Notes: generated from the letters alone by a model not told the origin. A stretch of 64,000 bases of DNA from Eleusine coracana subsp. coracana (GCA_032690845.1 CM064417.1:13236501-13300500), one strand, 5' to 3'; positions 24,172-36,499 are shown, numbered from the stretch's first letter. Numbers and translations are program-made.

Positions 24172-24660
24172 TCAGTTACCATGTAGCATATTCACAATGT
24201 ATTCTCTCCTTAGTGATTCGGGAAGTGCAAAGAGCATGTCCATCTGATCTGGCATCCTTACAAACACAAGAGCAGCGTGGATAACTTCACCACCAGTAAA
24301 TTCAAGCCTACGATTCACAACCTGCTCTCTTAGCTTCTACTGGGGGTCATCACTGGTTGTCGTCTCCTGATTGGCAGCCTCATGTTCCATAGCTTGTGCC
24401 ATCTTCCCGACTGACTTTGTCACAATCTTGAGATTGCCACTGACTTCATTGAACATGACAAATAGTGGATTACTTGATACAATATTTTTTTCTTTTCACT
24501 CTTTCTTGCCCTTTCTAGAACTTGAAGATATTGAGTCAATAGAGTGTCTAGATGTCCTATCCTTATCTTCCTCTTGATCATTTCTATTTCTAGCATTTAG
24601 CTCTTGCTCCATATTATTGATAGCATCAGTGAGATCCTCTGCACCTTCACCAGTGGCATC
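24172..24660 (-). pseudogene. C-terminal part of the PIF/Harbinger Myb-like ORF
   Basis: On the minus strand the frame reads through an acidic/serine-rich stretch (NMEQELNARNRNDQEEDKDR) and ends with MPDQMDMLFALPESLRREYI before the stop at 24,172-24,174. This type of ending (a short helical block with a Met/Asp-Leu-Leu-Phe-Leu core) is what I know from the second ORF of plant PIF elements. Two in-frame stops (within SSRKGKKE and DDPQ contexts) disable it. Its N-terminal half lies at 27,704-28,045, on the other side of the long-TIR insertion. Confidence 0.6.
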
Positions 24661-24993
24661 TGAATAGATATATCATATATATTGCTTTGAATATATTGCT
24701 TGTAGTACATCATAGTATGGAAAAGGAACGCCATACAAGCCTTTGGCATCAGGATGACTCTGTGAAATAGAATTGATATAGATTAGTACATGTCCTAATA
24801 AAAATATGCAAAGCACTAAAATAAAAATAGATTTTATCACTACATGGATATTTATGGAACTTTTTTTATTTGATCTTCAACAACAAACAACAAGAAGCAA
24901 GAACAGATTTGTAATCTAAACATGCTTTTCACTGAATAGATATATCATATAGAGATGTACCTTGTAGTGGTCATCATATTATTGTTTCTTACT

Positions 24994-25504
24994 GTAACAC
25001 CCCGGAATCCAAAAACACCCCGGGATGTCACTAAAACCACACAACCAAACAACCGAACAAATAAATAGTAAATTCGGTAACATCTCCTTTGTATTTTTAA
25101 GAAACGCGGAAGCAAAAACCATAGAAATACCCAAAGAACTAAGACACCACAATAGCATGAATGAAACATCGTAATGAAAGACAAAAGGGTAACTCCCAAA
25201 GAATAAGTTTGACATCCACACTTCTTGAAGTATCAATCTCAAGGCTCTAAAAATTAAACTTCAATTATTAAGATTAATGTAGAGCTAATCCCTCTTCCCC
25301 TCCTAGCAATCATCAAGCACCTGAAGAGAGTAAAGCAAGGGTGAGAAAAAAATCTCAGCAAGCAAACTTGTTTTGACAAGCTATTTAAATCACAAGTTGG
25401 GATTAAGCAATGATTTGACATTGAACTTTACTTTTGGGATAATCAAGGTATGATATTGATATAAAGTAAATAATTTCTAAATAGAACATAATCAGACGAC
25501 AAAA
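24994..25504 (+). repeat. Left inverted arm of the long-TIR element
   Basis: Inverted partner of 27,181-27,694; contains ACCACACAACCAAACAACCG and GTTTGACATCCACACTTCTT in common with it. Confidence 0.8.
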
Positions 25505-27180
25505 CAAAACCCAACTCAAACCCTATTTTTTTCTCTCTCTTTTTCCCTCATGTTGCTCTCCCTCCCATCGGCGGTCTTTCTCTTCATCGAAGGAAAACAC
25601 AGAGGCGGCGCAGCTCCTGGTTTCCTCATCTCCTCAGGTCAGAATCTATGGATCTTCCTTCTTGGTGTACAATCCATCTTCCCATTTGGTAAAATGAGTT
25701 CCATCTAATGTTCTCACCCTGTTCTTGCCCTCGTTGGTTGCAATTGCGGCAGCAGGACTGAGGTAGAACAGTTGGGGCTTCAAGTGGTGCTTAAAAGAGG
25801 TGTTCTTGATCTCGCCGCTGGTAATGATCCAAGCATGATCCCTACCGTCTTGTTAACAAGTTTAGATCACCATTTAGTTGTGGTTCCAGCCACCAGGAAG
25901 GATCCAATCATGTTGCAAATCAGAACTTTTAGTATAGCAGCATTTTTCAAATAGGCACAGTAGCAGTTCGGGGCAGTTTTGAGGGATTTAGGCACCGAAT
26001 CAGGGAATCGTAATAATACGAAAGTTGTAGATCTTTTCAATATCTTTCTAACGAGTACTCAAACACGTTTGTTCGTTCAGTAGAGCTCGAGATATTGTGT
26101 TCTGAATGTTAGTGTCGAAATCTGTCAGATTCTAGATTCAGACAAGTGCAGTTGTCAGTTTCAGTTTGGAGTGCGATTTTAAAATACCTTAGAGGCTGAA
26201 TTGTTGATGATTATGTGGATTGTTTTGTAGTTATTTGTTTGATATTTTCATGTACTCCAAGTATGCTGAGTTTGTATCATCTACGTGAGAGTTATGAATT
26301 TTCAAAATTGATCTCGTGCTGTTAAGTTTCAGTTCAGCTCTGAAACTGAAACTGTACAGTTATCAGTGACAATATTCAGTTTTGGGAGCTGTTTTAAAAT
26401 TGTTTAGAGGATGAATTTGTCTAACCAACTCTGAAGGTTTTTGTAGTGCTTTGTATGACATTTCAGAGAGTGTTTACTCATTTGTTTTGGCTGAGCAGTT
26501 TGGAAGATACAGAATTTTAAATTCACTCACTTGCTGTTGTTGTCAGAAATTAGTTCTCGGTTGTGAGCTCGTTTAAAATTAGTAGATGATATAATTTGAA
26601 TATCTTTTGAATATCAAAGTTCTATCTTGTTAAATGTAGATGCTTGTGGAGTGTTTTCTTTATGACAAATCTATTGTGGATTTAATGTTATGGAAAAGAG
26701 AAGATGCATTGCTATCAGTTTATCAATGTGCTGTTTTGTCGATAATAGATTAGGAGTGTATGAACAATATGATTATTTCTTCTAAATGACATTTTGACTT
26801 GTTATTTTTATCACCTACATTATAATATTCAGAACCATGTCGTACCACTAAGAATTGACTCTTATCTTATTTATTCACTCAATTATAATTAAGTGATGCT
26901 TAATTCTCTATCTATGGCCTTTTATTGTTGGAGCATGGTTTATGTGGTTAATCCACATTCTTGGAGGATGTTGAATTTTATATTATCATTATTGCAGCAT
27001 ACCATGTGTATTGCATTGAAAGTTATGTCGTTGTCCGATTGTCACAACCGTACCGATACAACATCACGGGATGCAACTCCATACCTTGTTGGGTATGCAG
27101 GCAGGAGACATATGCATTTGCATTCATATGCACTCATGAAGTATTTTGAAGTGATGTGTTTTTATTATTGAAGCTCTATT

Positions 27181-27694
27181 GTCTGATTATGTTCTATTTA
27201 GAAGTTATTTACTTTATATCAATGTCATACTTGATTATCCCAAAAGTGAAGTTCAATGTCAAATCATTGCTTAATCTCAACTTGTGATCTAAATAGCTTG
27301 TCAAAACAAGTTTACTTGCTGATATTTTTATCCCATCCTTGCTTTACTCTCTTCAGGTGCTTGATGATTGTTAAGAGAGGAAGAGGGATTAGCTGCATGT
27401 CTTGCACTACATTAATCTTAAGAATTAAAGTTTAATATTTAGAGCCTTGAGATTGATACTTCAAGAAGTGTGGATGTCAAACTTATTTTTTTGGAGTTAC
27501 TCTTTATCTTTCATTATGATGTTTCATTCATGTTATTGTGGTGTCTTAGTTCTTTAGTTATTTCTATGTTTTTTGCTTCCGCGTTTATTATAAATATAAA
27601 GGAGATGCTGTCAAATTTACTATTTATTTATTCGGTTGTTTGGTTGTGTGGTTCTAGTGATATCCCGGGGTATTTGTGGATTCCAGGATGTTAC
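27181..27694 (-). repeat. Right inverted arm of the long-TIR element
   Basis: Inverted partner of 24,994-25,504. It carries a small extra block (TGCAAGACATGCAGC on the minus strand) absent from the left arm. Confidence 0.8.
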
Positions 27695-27703
27695 TCTGAA
27701 GCA

Positions 27704-28045
27704 TCATCCTACTGTCATCCCATGTAATCCATTCTTCTTTAGTATCACTTCTAGTGCAGAATACTTTGAATTGAAATATCTTAACCTTGACTCCACATAT
27801 GGATTTGCAAATATCCTTGCACCTGGTAGCTTTTCAGCTAGACGGGCTTCAAGTACTGAAGTGTAACCATTCTTAAAGTTACCATCACTCCATCTAGGAT
27901 CCAAGGACTCATCATGTAGTGTGACCCACTTCCTTTTGTTCTCCCCCCTACTACGCACACTTGTTGAGTTCTCTAAAGAGTCCATATCTGCATACAAATG
28001 ACACCATGTTAGAATCATATTATCAAAGTTCAAGCTATTATCCAA
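27704..28045 (-). pseudogene. N-terminal part of the PIF/Harbinger Myb/SANT-like ORF
   Basis: Residues ~50-113 (DGNFKNGYTSVLEARLAEKL ... YVESRLRYFNSKYSALEVIL) have the helix-turn-helix spacing of the Myb/SANT-like domain found in plant PIF ORF1 proteins and in the related host family. The frame stops just where the long-TIR element begins; the remainder of the ORF is found at 24,660-24,172. In PIF elements this protein binds DNA and assists the transposase. Confidence 0.65.
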
Positions 28046-28083
28046 TGAACTTTACAAGTACCATGAAAATAAAAAAGCATACC

Positions 28084-28626
28084 TCAATGAGAATGAGAAG
28101 CCCTATAAGTATTATACATCTCGTGGACAAGAGTATCTTGAAAACTAGTCCACTCACTTGATGTTGAAACACCCATGATAAATTCCAGTTCACTGACTTC
28201 TCCCTCGACAATTTCCATTGAATCTGCCACTGACTCTTCCTTAAAGTATTTCCATTTATCATCCGTGCTATTCTTTGGTATAGGTTCCGGGGCATTAAGC
28301 AACAAATCTTGTAATTTTAAAACAGCAAGAAGACATAGGTTGAACTGTCTACTAATTGTCTCACTGCTACGGTAGAAGAGTTTTTGAACTGTTCGATTCT
28401 TCAAGTGATGGGACAATGTGTAGAGGAACTGAGCCACTATCTTCTCTAGGGTCATATTTGGTGAGCCCTTTAATCTACCAACTTTTCCAAGCATCTCACA
28501 CAAAATAGAAAAAACCCTTCTATCCATAGGAAGCTCACTAATGCATGTTGTGTCCCTGTCTCGAATGAGTTCATTTATATTCTGAATTCTACACTCTTTA
28601 TTTCTCAACAATCTTTCTATTTTCAA
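28084..28626 (-). pseudogene. PIF/Harbinger transposase with the DDE catalytic core deleted
   Basis: Residues 30-127 match the N-terminal region of plant HARBI1-type nucleases: MDRRVFSILCEML, TLEKIVAQFLYTLSHHLKNR, RSSETISRQFN and WKYFK, the last normally a few residues before the first catalytic Asp (xDGTH). Here it is followed at once by EESVADSMEIVEGEVSELEF and a tail ending SEWTSFQDTLVHEMYNTYRA, which resembles the extreme C-terminus of such transposases. About 200 residues holding all three catalytic acidic residues are therefore missing, yet the frame stays open across the junction (180 codons). The protein could not cut DNA but might still bind a partner. Confidence 0.7.
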
Positions 28627-30173
28627 GCACTTTCTTCTATATTAGAAGAATAGAAGTCAAGATATTCCTACAAGCCATATTCCTTCTTCGAATTGTTGCA
28701 GCTAAGGGAAGGCAAGCTATAATGCTATACACAAAATATATTACATGAGCAATCAATCAACAAAAGCTACAAATGAGGGGTCTATAATAATTATTAGGCT
28801 ACACATGTTTATTATTCAACAAAAGAATATCTCATGTTGTAATGCCACATAAGTAATCGTAAAAACCAGCCATATCTCCTACCAAAACAATTTTGTTAAA
28901 GAATAGCCACATAGGTGATTACTGATAACCACTATCACTGTCATGAACTAAAACATTGCACTCACAAGAGCAATGAAACAATATCAGATAGTCATAATGA
29001 AGCACAACATATTGTGCTCAGAGGCAATCCCTATACACGATACTACCTACAGTGATTTTGCACTTTTTTTTAGTCCAAATGAAACACGTCCTTTCCATGA
29101 GAAATTAGTCCATTCTTTCATTAATGTTTGTACTACAGATCAATAAGAAACTAGTCCATACTTTCACCAAAACTGCAGATCAAGCATCAACACAAACGAA
29201 GAATTAAAGAATTCATCTCCATAAGCATCAGACCTGCGTGAAGGAGCTGGATGTGCGCTGAGTGGTGGTGATGCTTTTCCTTCAAACGATCTCCTGCTCT
29301 TCTTCTCTTGCCGCTGAACCGCTGTCCCCTTCTCCTTTCTTCCCCCTAGTCCTGTGCTCATAGACCACGAGTTTAGGGCTAGAAGAGACAGATCGACAAG
29401 GGTTAGAAGAAGAAGATTGATGGAATACAAGGAGAAGAACCAACAAATCAGAGGGGTGGTGCGCTCATCGCCGTGGTCTTGTCGCCGTGGGAGCAGATCG
29501 ACTGGGATGGGGCGCTCGTCGCTGTGGGCTCGTCGTCGCCGTGGGAGTAGATTGACCCGATGGTGCGCTTGTCGCCGTGGGCTCATCCTAGCCAAGGCTT
29601 GTCGCCGTGCGCTAGTCGACACGGGGTCATCGTCAACCGTGGAGGTGCACGCGGCGGCACTCGTCGTGAGCGGCTGGGATCGGGAGAGGAGAGGGAGGGG
29701 CGTATCAATCTAATTCCGGTTGGGGAGGGCGGGCGTCACATTTCTATATGTCCGTATCCAATTCCAAGGTATGCGATTACGTCGGACCCCTAAACAAACA
29801 GCCACGTGTCCTCCACAGTCTCAATACGTTACATTTCGTCGAACCAAACACCTCCCTGGTCTCGCTGCTGCTTTTGCAAATTGCAACTGCACGCATAGTC
29901 CTTTGAGACAAATTTCTCTGAAGAAGATAATATGCTATGAAATTTTAAGAGATGATTAAAATTCTGTGTGCATGTATTTACCACTGGCAACATAGAATTT
30001 CTAAAAAAAAAACCACTCGCAACACAACAATCTTGGCTTGTGTGTGCTATATGTCGTGTAATATGAACTTTGTTTATGTATCACTTCTGTTGTGTCAAGC
30101 ATCTTGCTTTCACTGTACTAGTACAAATTATCTTGTATCTTTAGCGCCCTTTATGCTAGCCAGTTAATAAGTA
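28627..30173. other. Right flank of the PIF ORFs, non-coding
   Basis: Likely 5' leader of the minus-strand element genes. A GC-rich stretch at 29,400-29,700 contains repeated CGTCGCCGTGGG motifs, giving spurious open frames on both strands. Confidence 0.4.
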
Positions 30174-30529
30174 CTTCCTCCATCCTACTATGTTTGACGT
30201 TTTAGCCATCTACACAGCTACCAAGACAAAGAAATTAGAGAGAACAAGAACCTGTTGCATCAGACAAGTAGCAACATGCAGCGTCAGTGCTCCATGTGAG
30301 AAATAATAAAAAAAAGTAGAAAGAAAGAGGATGAGAGGCCGCGGCGATGCTAGGTGTGGTGCTGTCTCGAGACACGAATTGGATGGTGTAAATAACTGGT
30401 GGTGGGAGTTTGGTCTGACACCAAAAGCTAGAGGAAACCGCGTCTTTTTTACCTCGATTCGTGAGAACGTCAAACATTGTGGGAAAAAAATGTGGTACTA
30501 GAATGTCAAACATTCTAGGACGGAGGGAG
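30174..30529. mobile_element. Stowaway-type MITE
   Basis: Starts CTTCCTCCATCCTACTATGTTTGAC and ends in the inverted form (reverse complement CTCCCTCCGTCCTAGAATGTTTGAC), flanked by TA on both sides (30,172-30,173 and 30,530-30,531). Size (356 bp), TA duplication and CTCCCTCC termini are diagnostic of grass Stowaway elements of the Tc1/mariner superfamily. The open frames inside are chance. Confidence 0.85.
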
Positions 30530-30531
30530 TA

Positions 30532-31792
30532 GTTGGACAGCAGTAGCTGAAGCAGTACTGGTTAGCTCTGATTTTTGTGGCCTCTTTCCTCTTATGATTC
30601 AAGTACGTGTTTCTGAGTCACTGCGAATGGTGAAATGTTGTAATAGCTGAAAGCATTGTTCACCTCTCATTATTTCTGCTTGGTAATTTTTTTCCATGCA
30701 ATACTGTTGCATACATAATCTGCATAAGGTCTTCTGAGATCGCTATAATGTCATATTGTCGTGCCACTTGTGCAATGTGTTTCAACTTTTGTAATCTATA
30801 AATGTGCCTGGATGACTGAATTAGTAACTGATTTGTTGCTGTTTCATTTTTGCTTGAAAGCTAGTAGCTTCAGGTCTTAATCTTTCAAAGTACGTATTAG
30901 CTTTCTGGTGCTCAGGTCAGTGAACTTTTTTGTTGCATGCGTAAGTATCTTGTCCTGATAGAATAGGAGGGAGCCTAATATACTTGATATGTCATAAATA
31001 GGCTGATACATTTTTTGATACTGTAGATTCATATATATTTATTATACAACATAAGTAGGCTCATAGCTAGTTTAACAGTTGCACATTTGTACTTGATTTA
31101 CCTTGTTTTATCATTCCCTGTAGAGGGACTTCAGATTATCAGTTTATATTTTATTTGGTTGGTTCACCTCTGAAGCCCTTGTTTCGTTTGCAGGGTGCAA
31201 GTGAATCAAAACCCCTAGTTGAACCACATGCTGCTGCTGCAGACAATAATAAAGAGGAATAATGCATGGCTTCACTCAGTTCTTGTTATCCCAGATCATG
31301 TCATCATAACTGTTTGAACCATCGATGTATATTTGAACCTTGCGTTAACGATTGTACTACCTGTTTTGTTGCATGCTTAAGCCATGTAATATTTGAGAAA
31401 TATTATCTATGTCGTACAATGTTGACTGGCTTAAATCGATTCAGTTGTTTAATTGTTTGAATTGGTTGGGTTTTTACTTGTTTGGACCAAATTCATATTA
31501 CCGAATATTTGAATCAATGCACCAGTTGATTTGTTTGAATCACTATTCAATATCATCTATTATTTTAATCAGTATAATTACTGAATGAATTGAATCCGTA
31601 CATGTTTTATGAATTGCAACAGTATATTCAGATTATTTGATTTTTATGAATTTTCTAAATATTTATTGTCTGGTCAGGACTGTTTTCCCCACATCTACCA
31701 AACATAGATCACGATTAGTTATAAATCAGAATTTTAATAAAGAATATAGATCGTGAGAAAGAAATCCCCATTCGGGACACCCAAACAGAGCC
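30532..31792. other. AT-rich right end of the PIF/Harbinger candidate
   Basis: No coding signal. It ends with CCCAAACAGAGCC, the inverted terminus. Confidence 0.4.
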
Positions 31793-32055
31793 TAAGTCAT
31801 GAGCAACTGGAAACTGGTCGACCGTCATGGAGTAGAGTAGTAACATCCATCCCAACCGATTAAGTGTCGAACAAGACTGGCGCTAATGGCCGCAGTTATG
31901 GCGTGAATTTCTTTTGAAAACATCGTTGTGCGAGTCGTCCGACTCACATCCGACCCTAACAATCATGCGAACCGCGGCAACAAGTCTAGACATCCAGGTA
32001 TGCGCGTAGTCGTAGATCAACAGTCAGGACATAGTCGCACAAGCCCGATCATGCC

Positions 32056-32310
32056 TGTTGTAAAACTCTTTTGGACGATCAAGTCTAGACATCCAGGTAT
32101 GCGCATCCACCTTATAGAAGAAGCGATTCTCGCCCATGTGGGCTTCTTTCCAAATCTGGAAACATAAAGTAACACTTTTCTCTTATAAATAGTTAATGAG
32201 ATACCTCTTTATAATTTTACCAATAAAGATTTTCATCTCCTCTATTCTTATTTTTTTAGTTTTTATTCCCTGTTTTGATCTACGTGCCTATGATCATCGA
32301 TAACTCAACA
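32056..32310 (+). repeat. 5' LTR of the 32-kb copia element
   Basis: 255 bp, TG...CA ends. It contains CTTATAAATAG (TATA-like) shared with the 3' LTR and, uniquely, a 25-bp block (32,080-32,104) also present 99 bp upstream outside the LTR. A possible primer-binding site GTTATCAGCACG follows at 32,312. Confidence 0.85.
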
Positions 32311-33479
32311 CGTTATCAGCACGCTCTGTAAGAGCCGGCTATCTAATCAGCAATTTACGGTATATTTTTTGATTAACTTTATATCTTAGACTCGTTGTAG
32401 TCAATATCTGTCCAGAGAAGGTCACCACAAAGATATTGACTCATTGTAGTCAAGATCTACCGCAACAAAAGTCCACCATAACAGGCGGCACTCTGTAAAA
32501 ACAAAATCAGATCGCAAGCACTTATGTGCTGAGATCTCCCAATGTCCAGAAGTTCGAAAGAACAAAATCAGATCCACACGCACTTATCCGGATCTAATCC
32601 GGCGAGGGGAGCCATGTAGGCATCATGTTCAGAGCAAGAAAAAAAAACAGGCTGCGTGAGATCCCTTCGCCGACACTAGCCACGTAGATAGAAAGTCAAC
32701 TTTTGGTCTATTAACAGCCCGATTAGAGAAATATCTGTACATTAGCCAAATTAAGTCCTCAGAATTGCGGATTTTCTAGTTAGGTCCTAATTTTCTCGCA
32801 GAAACACCTTTGACCTTTTCCGAAATATACCTGCAGTCTAATTTTGTAGAAAGTCCCTCGATAATTATGAAAATTACCATGGATCATAGAAAATGTAGAA
32901 TAACTAGAAATTTTGCATATAGGAATTATTAGATTTTCTGATTAAGTCATGGTTTTCTCGTAGAAACACCATGACCTTTTCAGAAATCTAATTGCAGTCC
33001 AATTTTTCAGAAAGGTTTCCGGTAATTACGATAATTACCATGAGGATATCGAAACTCACAAAATAATGTAAAATTTCATGTGTGTATGTGATTTTTGCAT
33101 ATAACACCCCTGAATTTGTCGAATTTTATGATCAAATCCTCGTGTTTCTCGCAGAAACAACCTCGATTTTTTCAAAGAATAATCTCGCAATATTATTTTG
33201 CATATAGGTCCTTAGTGATTATGAAAATTACCATTGGATCCACGAATTTTACATAATAATTAGAAATTTCACGGGAGAGTGTTATTTTGCAGATAACACC
33301 CTGAATTTTTCCATTTTATATTAGAATGGACTACGGTCCTTATAATATACCATTTTACGATTTATTGGTTGTTTTATGCAGAAACACCAATATAATAACT
33401 TAAACATGAAGTTTTCGTTATACCACCTAACTTGTGACCCCTGTTACTTGGATATAGTATTTGAATACATGAAGTAATC

Positions 33480-34395
33480 CTTTGCGCAATGATATCATGC
33501 AGATGTCTAACCTTATTAAAAGAGAATTCGATATGCTTACCCCCTATGGAAGTAACTATCTGTCCTGGGCACTTGATGCAGAAATCCTCTGTAGTGGCAA
33601 AGACCTCTTGAAGATGATTTTGCCCAAACAAGATGATCCTCCCGCAACCGAAGTGAAAAAAGCTTAGGCCCTGCGTATCCCGAGGCACCACCTATGTGCT
33701 ACATTGAAAAAGAGTATATAACCAAAAGGAACCTGACGGTCTTGTGGGACTCATTGTGTGAACGCTTTGAGCATATTGAAACAATCTTACTCCCTAAAGT
33801 GGAGAGCTAATGGTAAAACCTATGCTTCCAAGACTACAAGACCGTTGAAGACTGTAATACTGCAATATATGGAATTGTCATAGGCATGAAGCTATGTGGT
33901 AAACGTCTTGAAGAGAAAGACCTCATTAACAAGACCCTATCCACCTTTCATCCTAAGCTCACTCATGTGAGCCGCCAGTATAAGAAGGATAAGTATGAAA
34001 CTTATGAGGCCCTGAGCAATGCATTGCAGCAAGATCAGGGGGCAGACAAATTGATCAGGAAAAATCATTTGTCCTGTCCTACTGGCTCCATGGCACCGCA
34101 AGAAGCGAATGCCACATCATTGATGAAGAATGAGGACAAGGGTAAAGGAGCTCTGAACGCGCAAAACAACCCGAACACATTCAACAAAAACAAGAGAGGG
34201 AAGTCAAAAAAGTCACCTTTAGGGGGACAATATGGGCAACAGGATCAAAAGTGATACAGATGTGGTATGCAAGGCCATTGGTCCAAAATTTGCCACACAC
34301 CTAAGCACATTGTCGACATGTACCAAGATCTCATGAAGAAGCTTGCAAAGCATTAAGCCAACTATGTTGAAGCTCCACAGGCAAAAAAAGACATC
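33480..34395 (+). pseudogene. Copia gag remnant
   Basis: Opens near MSNLIKREFDMLTPYGSNYL (33,500) and is interrupted by stops at 33,665 and between 33,700 and 33,880. It continues as KLCGKRLEEKDLINKTLSTF (33,890-33,950) and a basic linker to a zinc knuckle (RCGMQGHWSKIC, 34,257-34,292). The first Cys of the CX2CX4HX4C knuckle is replaced by the TGA that ends the longest frame at 34,252-34,254. Resembles copia gag proteins of the UBN2 type. Confidence 0.65.
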
Positions 34396-34633
34396 TTGAA
34401 GATGAATTCTGCTACACTAGACAATACTAAGGGTAAGGGAGAACCAAGCAAGACCTCTGTTCTTGAATTTGATGAAGACCTCCTACAAGAGGATGAGGAA
34501 GATGTGCATGGAGATTCCTAGTAGTCTCGCTGACATTTTCCAATCAATATATCATATTAGTGTGTGGAAATTTTTTGCATTATATTTCTATTATCTATAC
34601 ATTATTGTATTAATTACAGAATCATGAAGTATA

Positions 34634-34846
34634 ATGGCTATGGATGATGAGCTATGTCACGTAGACAGTTGCACTACTGCCACCGTTTTAAGGGACACTA
34701 GTTATTTCCATACACTACCAAAGTATGATAGAGATACAACTACTATCATTTGCAATGATACTAGGATTGTTGGCACATGCAGGACCACAATCGTCCTAAA
34801 AATTGGAGCGCAAATAGTAATCCATGAAGCATTACTTTATCTTTGA
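34634..34846 (+). pseudogene. Copia protease-like remnant
   Basis: A 70-codon frame with DSCTTATVLRDTSYF, the position and form of the copia aspartic protease motif (DSGAT-type). The sequence decays soon after, and no integrase core is visible between here and the RT remnant. Confidence 0.5.
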
Positions 34847-35899
34847 GTTTACATGGATATTGCTCAGCTTCATAGATATCCATGCAAATGGTTTTCACGT
34901 AGAAAACCAATTTCAATAAAGGCGAAGAACATCTCATTATGATCAATATGATGCAATGAATCATGTTCAAAAGATCAGAAGATTTCCTAAATCAAGAAGA
35001 TTTGTTTGCATTGCATCGCTCTAGATCCTCGAAACTCTAGATTCAAGCAGAATCGAAGGTATCTACCTTGAAGGTATAAGCATAAAATGTGGAACACTCT
35101 GTAACACACGTGCATACACACTGTTGCATGAAGCAACACTAATTCATTTCTTGGCATTAGGGGGAGAAAAGTATCTCTCTAGAGACAAAAGCTACGAAAT
35201 AGAGGAATCTAAGGAATGGATCCTCACATGAAAGAAGAACTCGAAGTTCAGATGCCAGAAGTTTTCAACAATAGAAGAGACATTGTGAAGTCTCACATAC
35301 CGGCTATCAGAAATTGAACTTGAAGTTTCAAATATCCCATTTGAAGAGGATGAAAATATGGAATTCCAGCCTCCCTCCTCGAATGCTAGGAAGAGGGGAA
35401 GTGAACCAGTTATACATGCATCAAAGAAGCCTAGAGTACAAGCTCAAGCTAAAGCTCCTAGGAGACATCCTGGTGGAGAAGAAGCCTAAGCAAACTACTC
35501 ACAAGAATTATATAGAAGGTGAAAGCAAACCACACAAAGTGGTACCACACAAAGTGGAGTGATTTGAAGAAGAAAACGGAAGTGAGAATTTGCGCACATT
35601 TGAAGCTCATGATGGGTTACCAAAAATTCCTGATCTAAACATGCCTATGAGTGATGTGGATCAAGGAAAATAAAGAATTGAAAAAATCTCAACGATCTAT
35701 GTTGAGATGGGAGTAGTATACCATAACAAGACAATTAATGTCGACTCATAATTTGCTAACATGATTGCAACACACATTGATTTGGAATTTGAACCAAAGT
35801 CAATAAAGGAATGCATGAAGCACTCTGGCTGGCCAAAATAGGAAGAAGCAATCTATGCAGAGTTATACTCGCTATAGAAATGAGAAGTTTTTATCCAGA

Positions 35900-36345
35900 A
35901 GGTCACAAATGAGTATTTGTCATGAAGATAAATGCTCAAGTTGAAGTGACTAGATATAAGGCGAGACTCATAGCCCAAGGTTTCACGTAGAAATTAAGAA
36001 TTGACTACGATGAATCCTACTCTCCCATAGTGAATGAAACCGCTTTCCATTTCAGAAGGAATCAAAGTCTTAAATGAAGAACAAAACAATTATAGAGAGT
36101 AAAATTTTAGAAGTCACTATATATTTTGAAGCATTCTTGAAGAATGATGATGTTGATGAGTTGAAAATCATTAACATTACACACGACATTGAAGAAGTAT
36201 GTTCATACCTGTAGACTGAATTTGAAATGAAGGATTTAGGTAAGCGTGCATATTGTTTAGTCGTGCAGCTTGAATATACCCATGAGGAGATATTATTGTA
36301 TTAATCAAACTATACTAAGAACGTATTAGAGAGATTTAATATGAA
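35900..36345 (+). pseudogene. Copia reverse transcriptase remnant
   Basis: Fragments YKARLIAQGFT and RIDYDESYSPI near 35,955-36,035 match the copia RT N-terminal region; FEMKDLG and TKNVLERFNMKEA near 36,220-36,345 match its C-terminal end. The catalytic palm motifs in between are unreadable. Confidence 0.6.
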
Positions 36346-36499
36346 AGAAGCCATCGATGTACCTTGCAAATGGTACAAGACCCGATATAGCATCTGTTGT
36401 TAATCTACTTACAAGATACAACTCAACACCAATCATGCGACATTGAAATGACATTTAAAGGAAACTAAAGATCTCGAATTATTCAACAAGAATGCAGAA

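Larger units (their letters stand above)
24994..27694. mobile_element. Long-TIR (MULE- or foldback-like) element
   Basis: About 510 bp starting GTAACACCCCGGAATCC at 24,994 match in inverted orientation the segment ending at 27,694, whose reverse complement starts GTAACATCCTGGAATCC. The arms agree at roughly nine bases in ten over their length to about 25,505 on the left and 27,181 on the right. The ~1.7-kb interior (25,505-27,180) has no recognisable transposase. Long inverted arms of this size are typical of Mutator-like or foldback elements; the expected 9-bp target duplication could not be identified. It interrupts the Myb-like ORF of the surrounding PIF element and is therefore younger than it. 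Confidence 0.75.
21424..31792 (-). mobile_element. Candidate PIF/Harbinger element, degenerate, with nested insertions
   Basis: Left end GGCTTTGTTTGGGAATCCC and right end (reverse complement GGCTCTGTTTGGGTGTCCC) are inverted and each is flanked by TAA (21,421-21,423 and 31,793-31,795), the 3-bp target preference of PIF/Harbinger. Inside, on the minus strand, are remnants of the two ORFs of such elements: a transposase and a Myb/SANT-like protein. At ~10.4 kb it is larger than usual, but at least 3.5 kb is explained by nested insertions (LINE tail, long-TIR element, Stowaway). Because GGCTCTGTTTGG termini are common in grass MITEs, the two ends might belong to different elements; the internal ORFs stand regardless. 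Confidence 0.5.

Noticed and set aside
30210..30513. Two overlapping minus-strand ORFs
   Set aside because: Entirely inside the Stowaway MITE.
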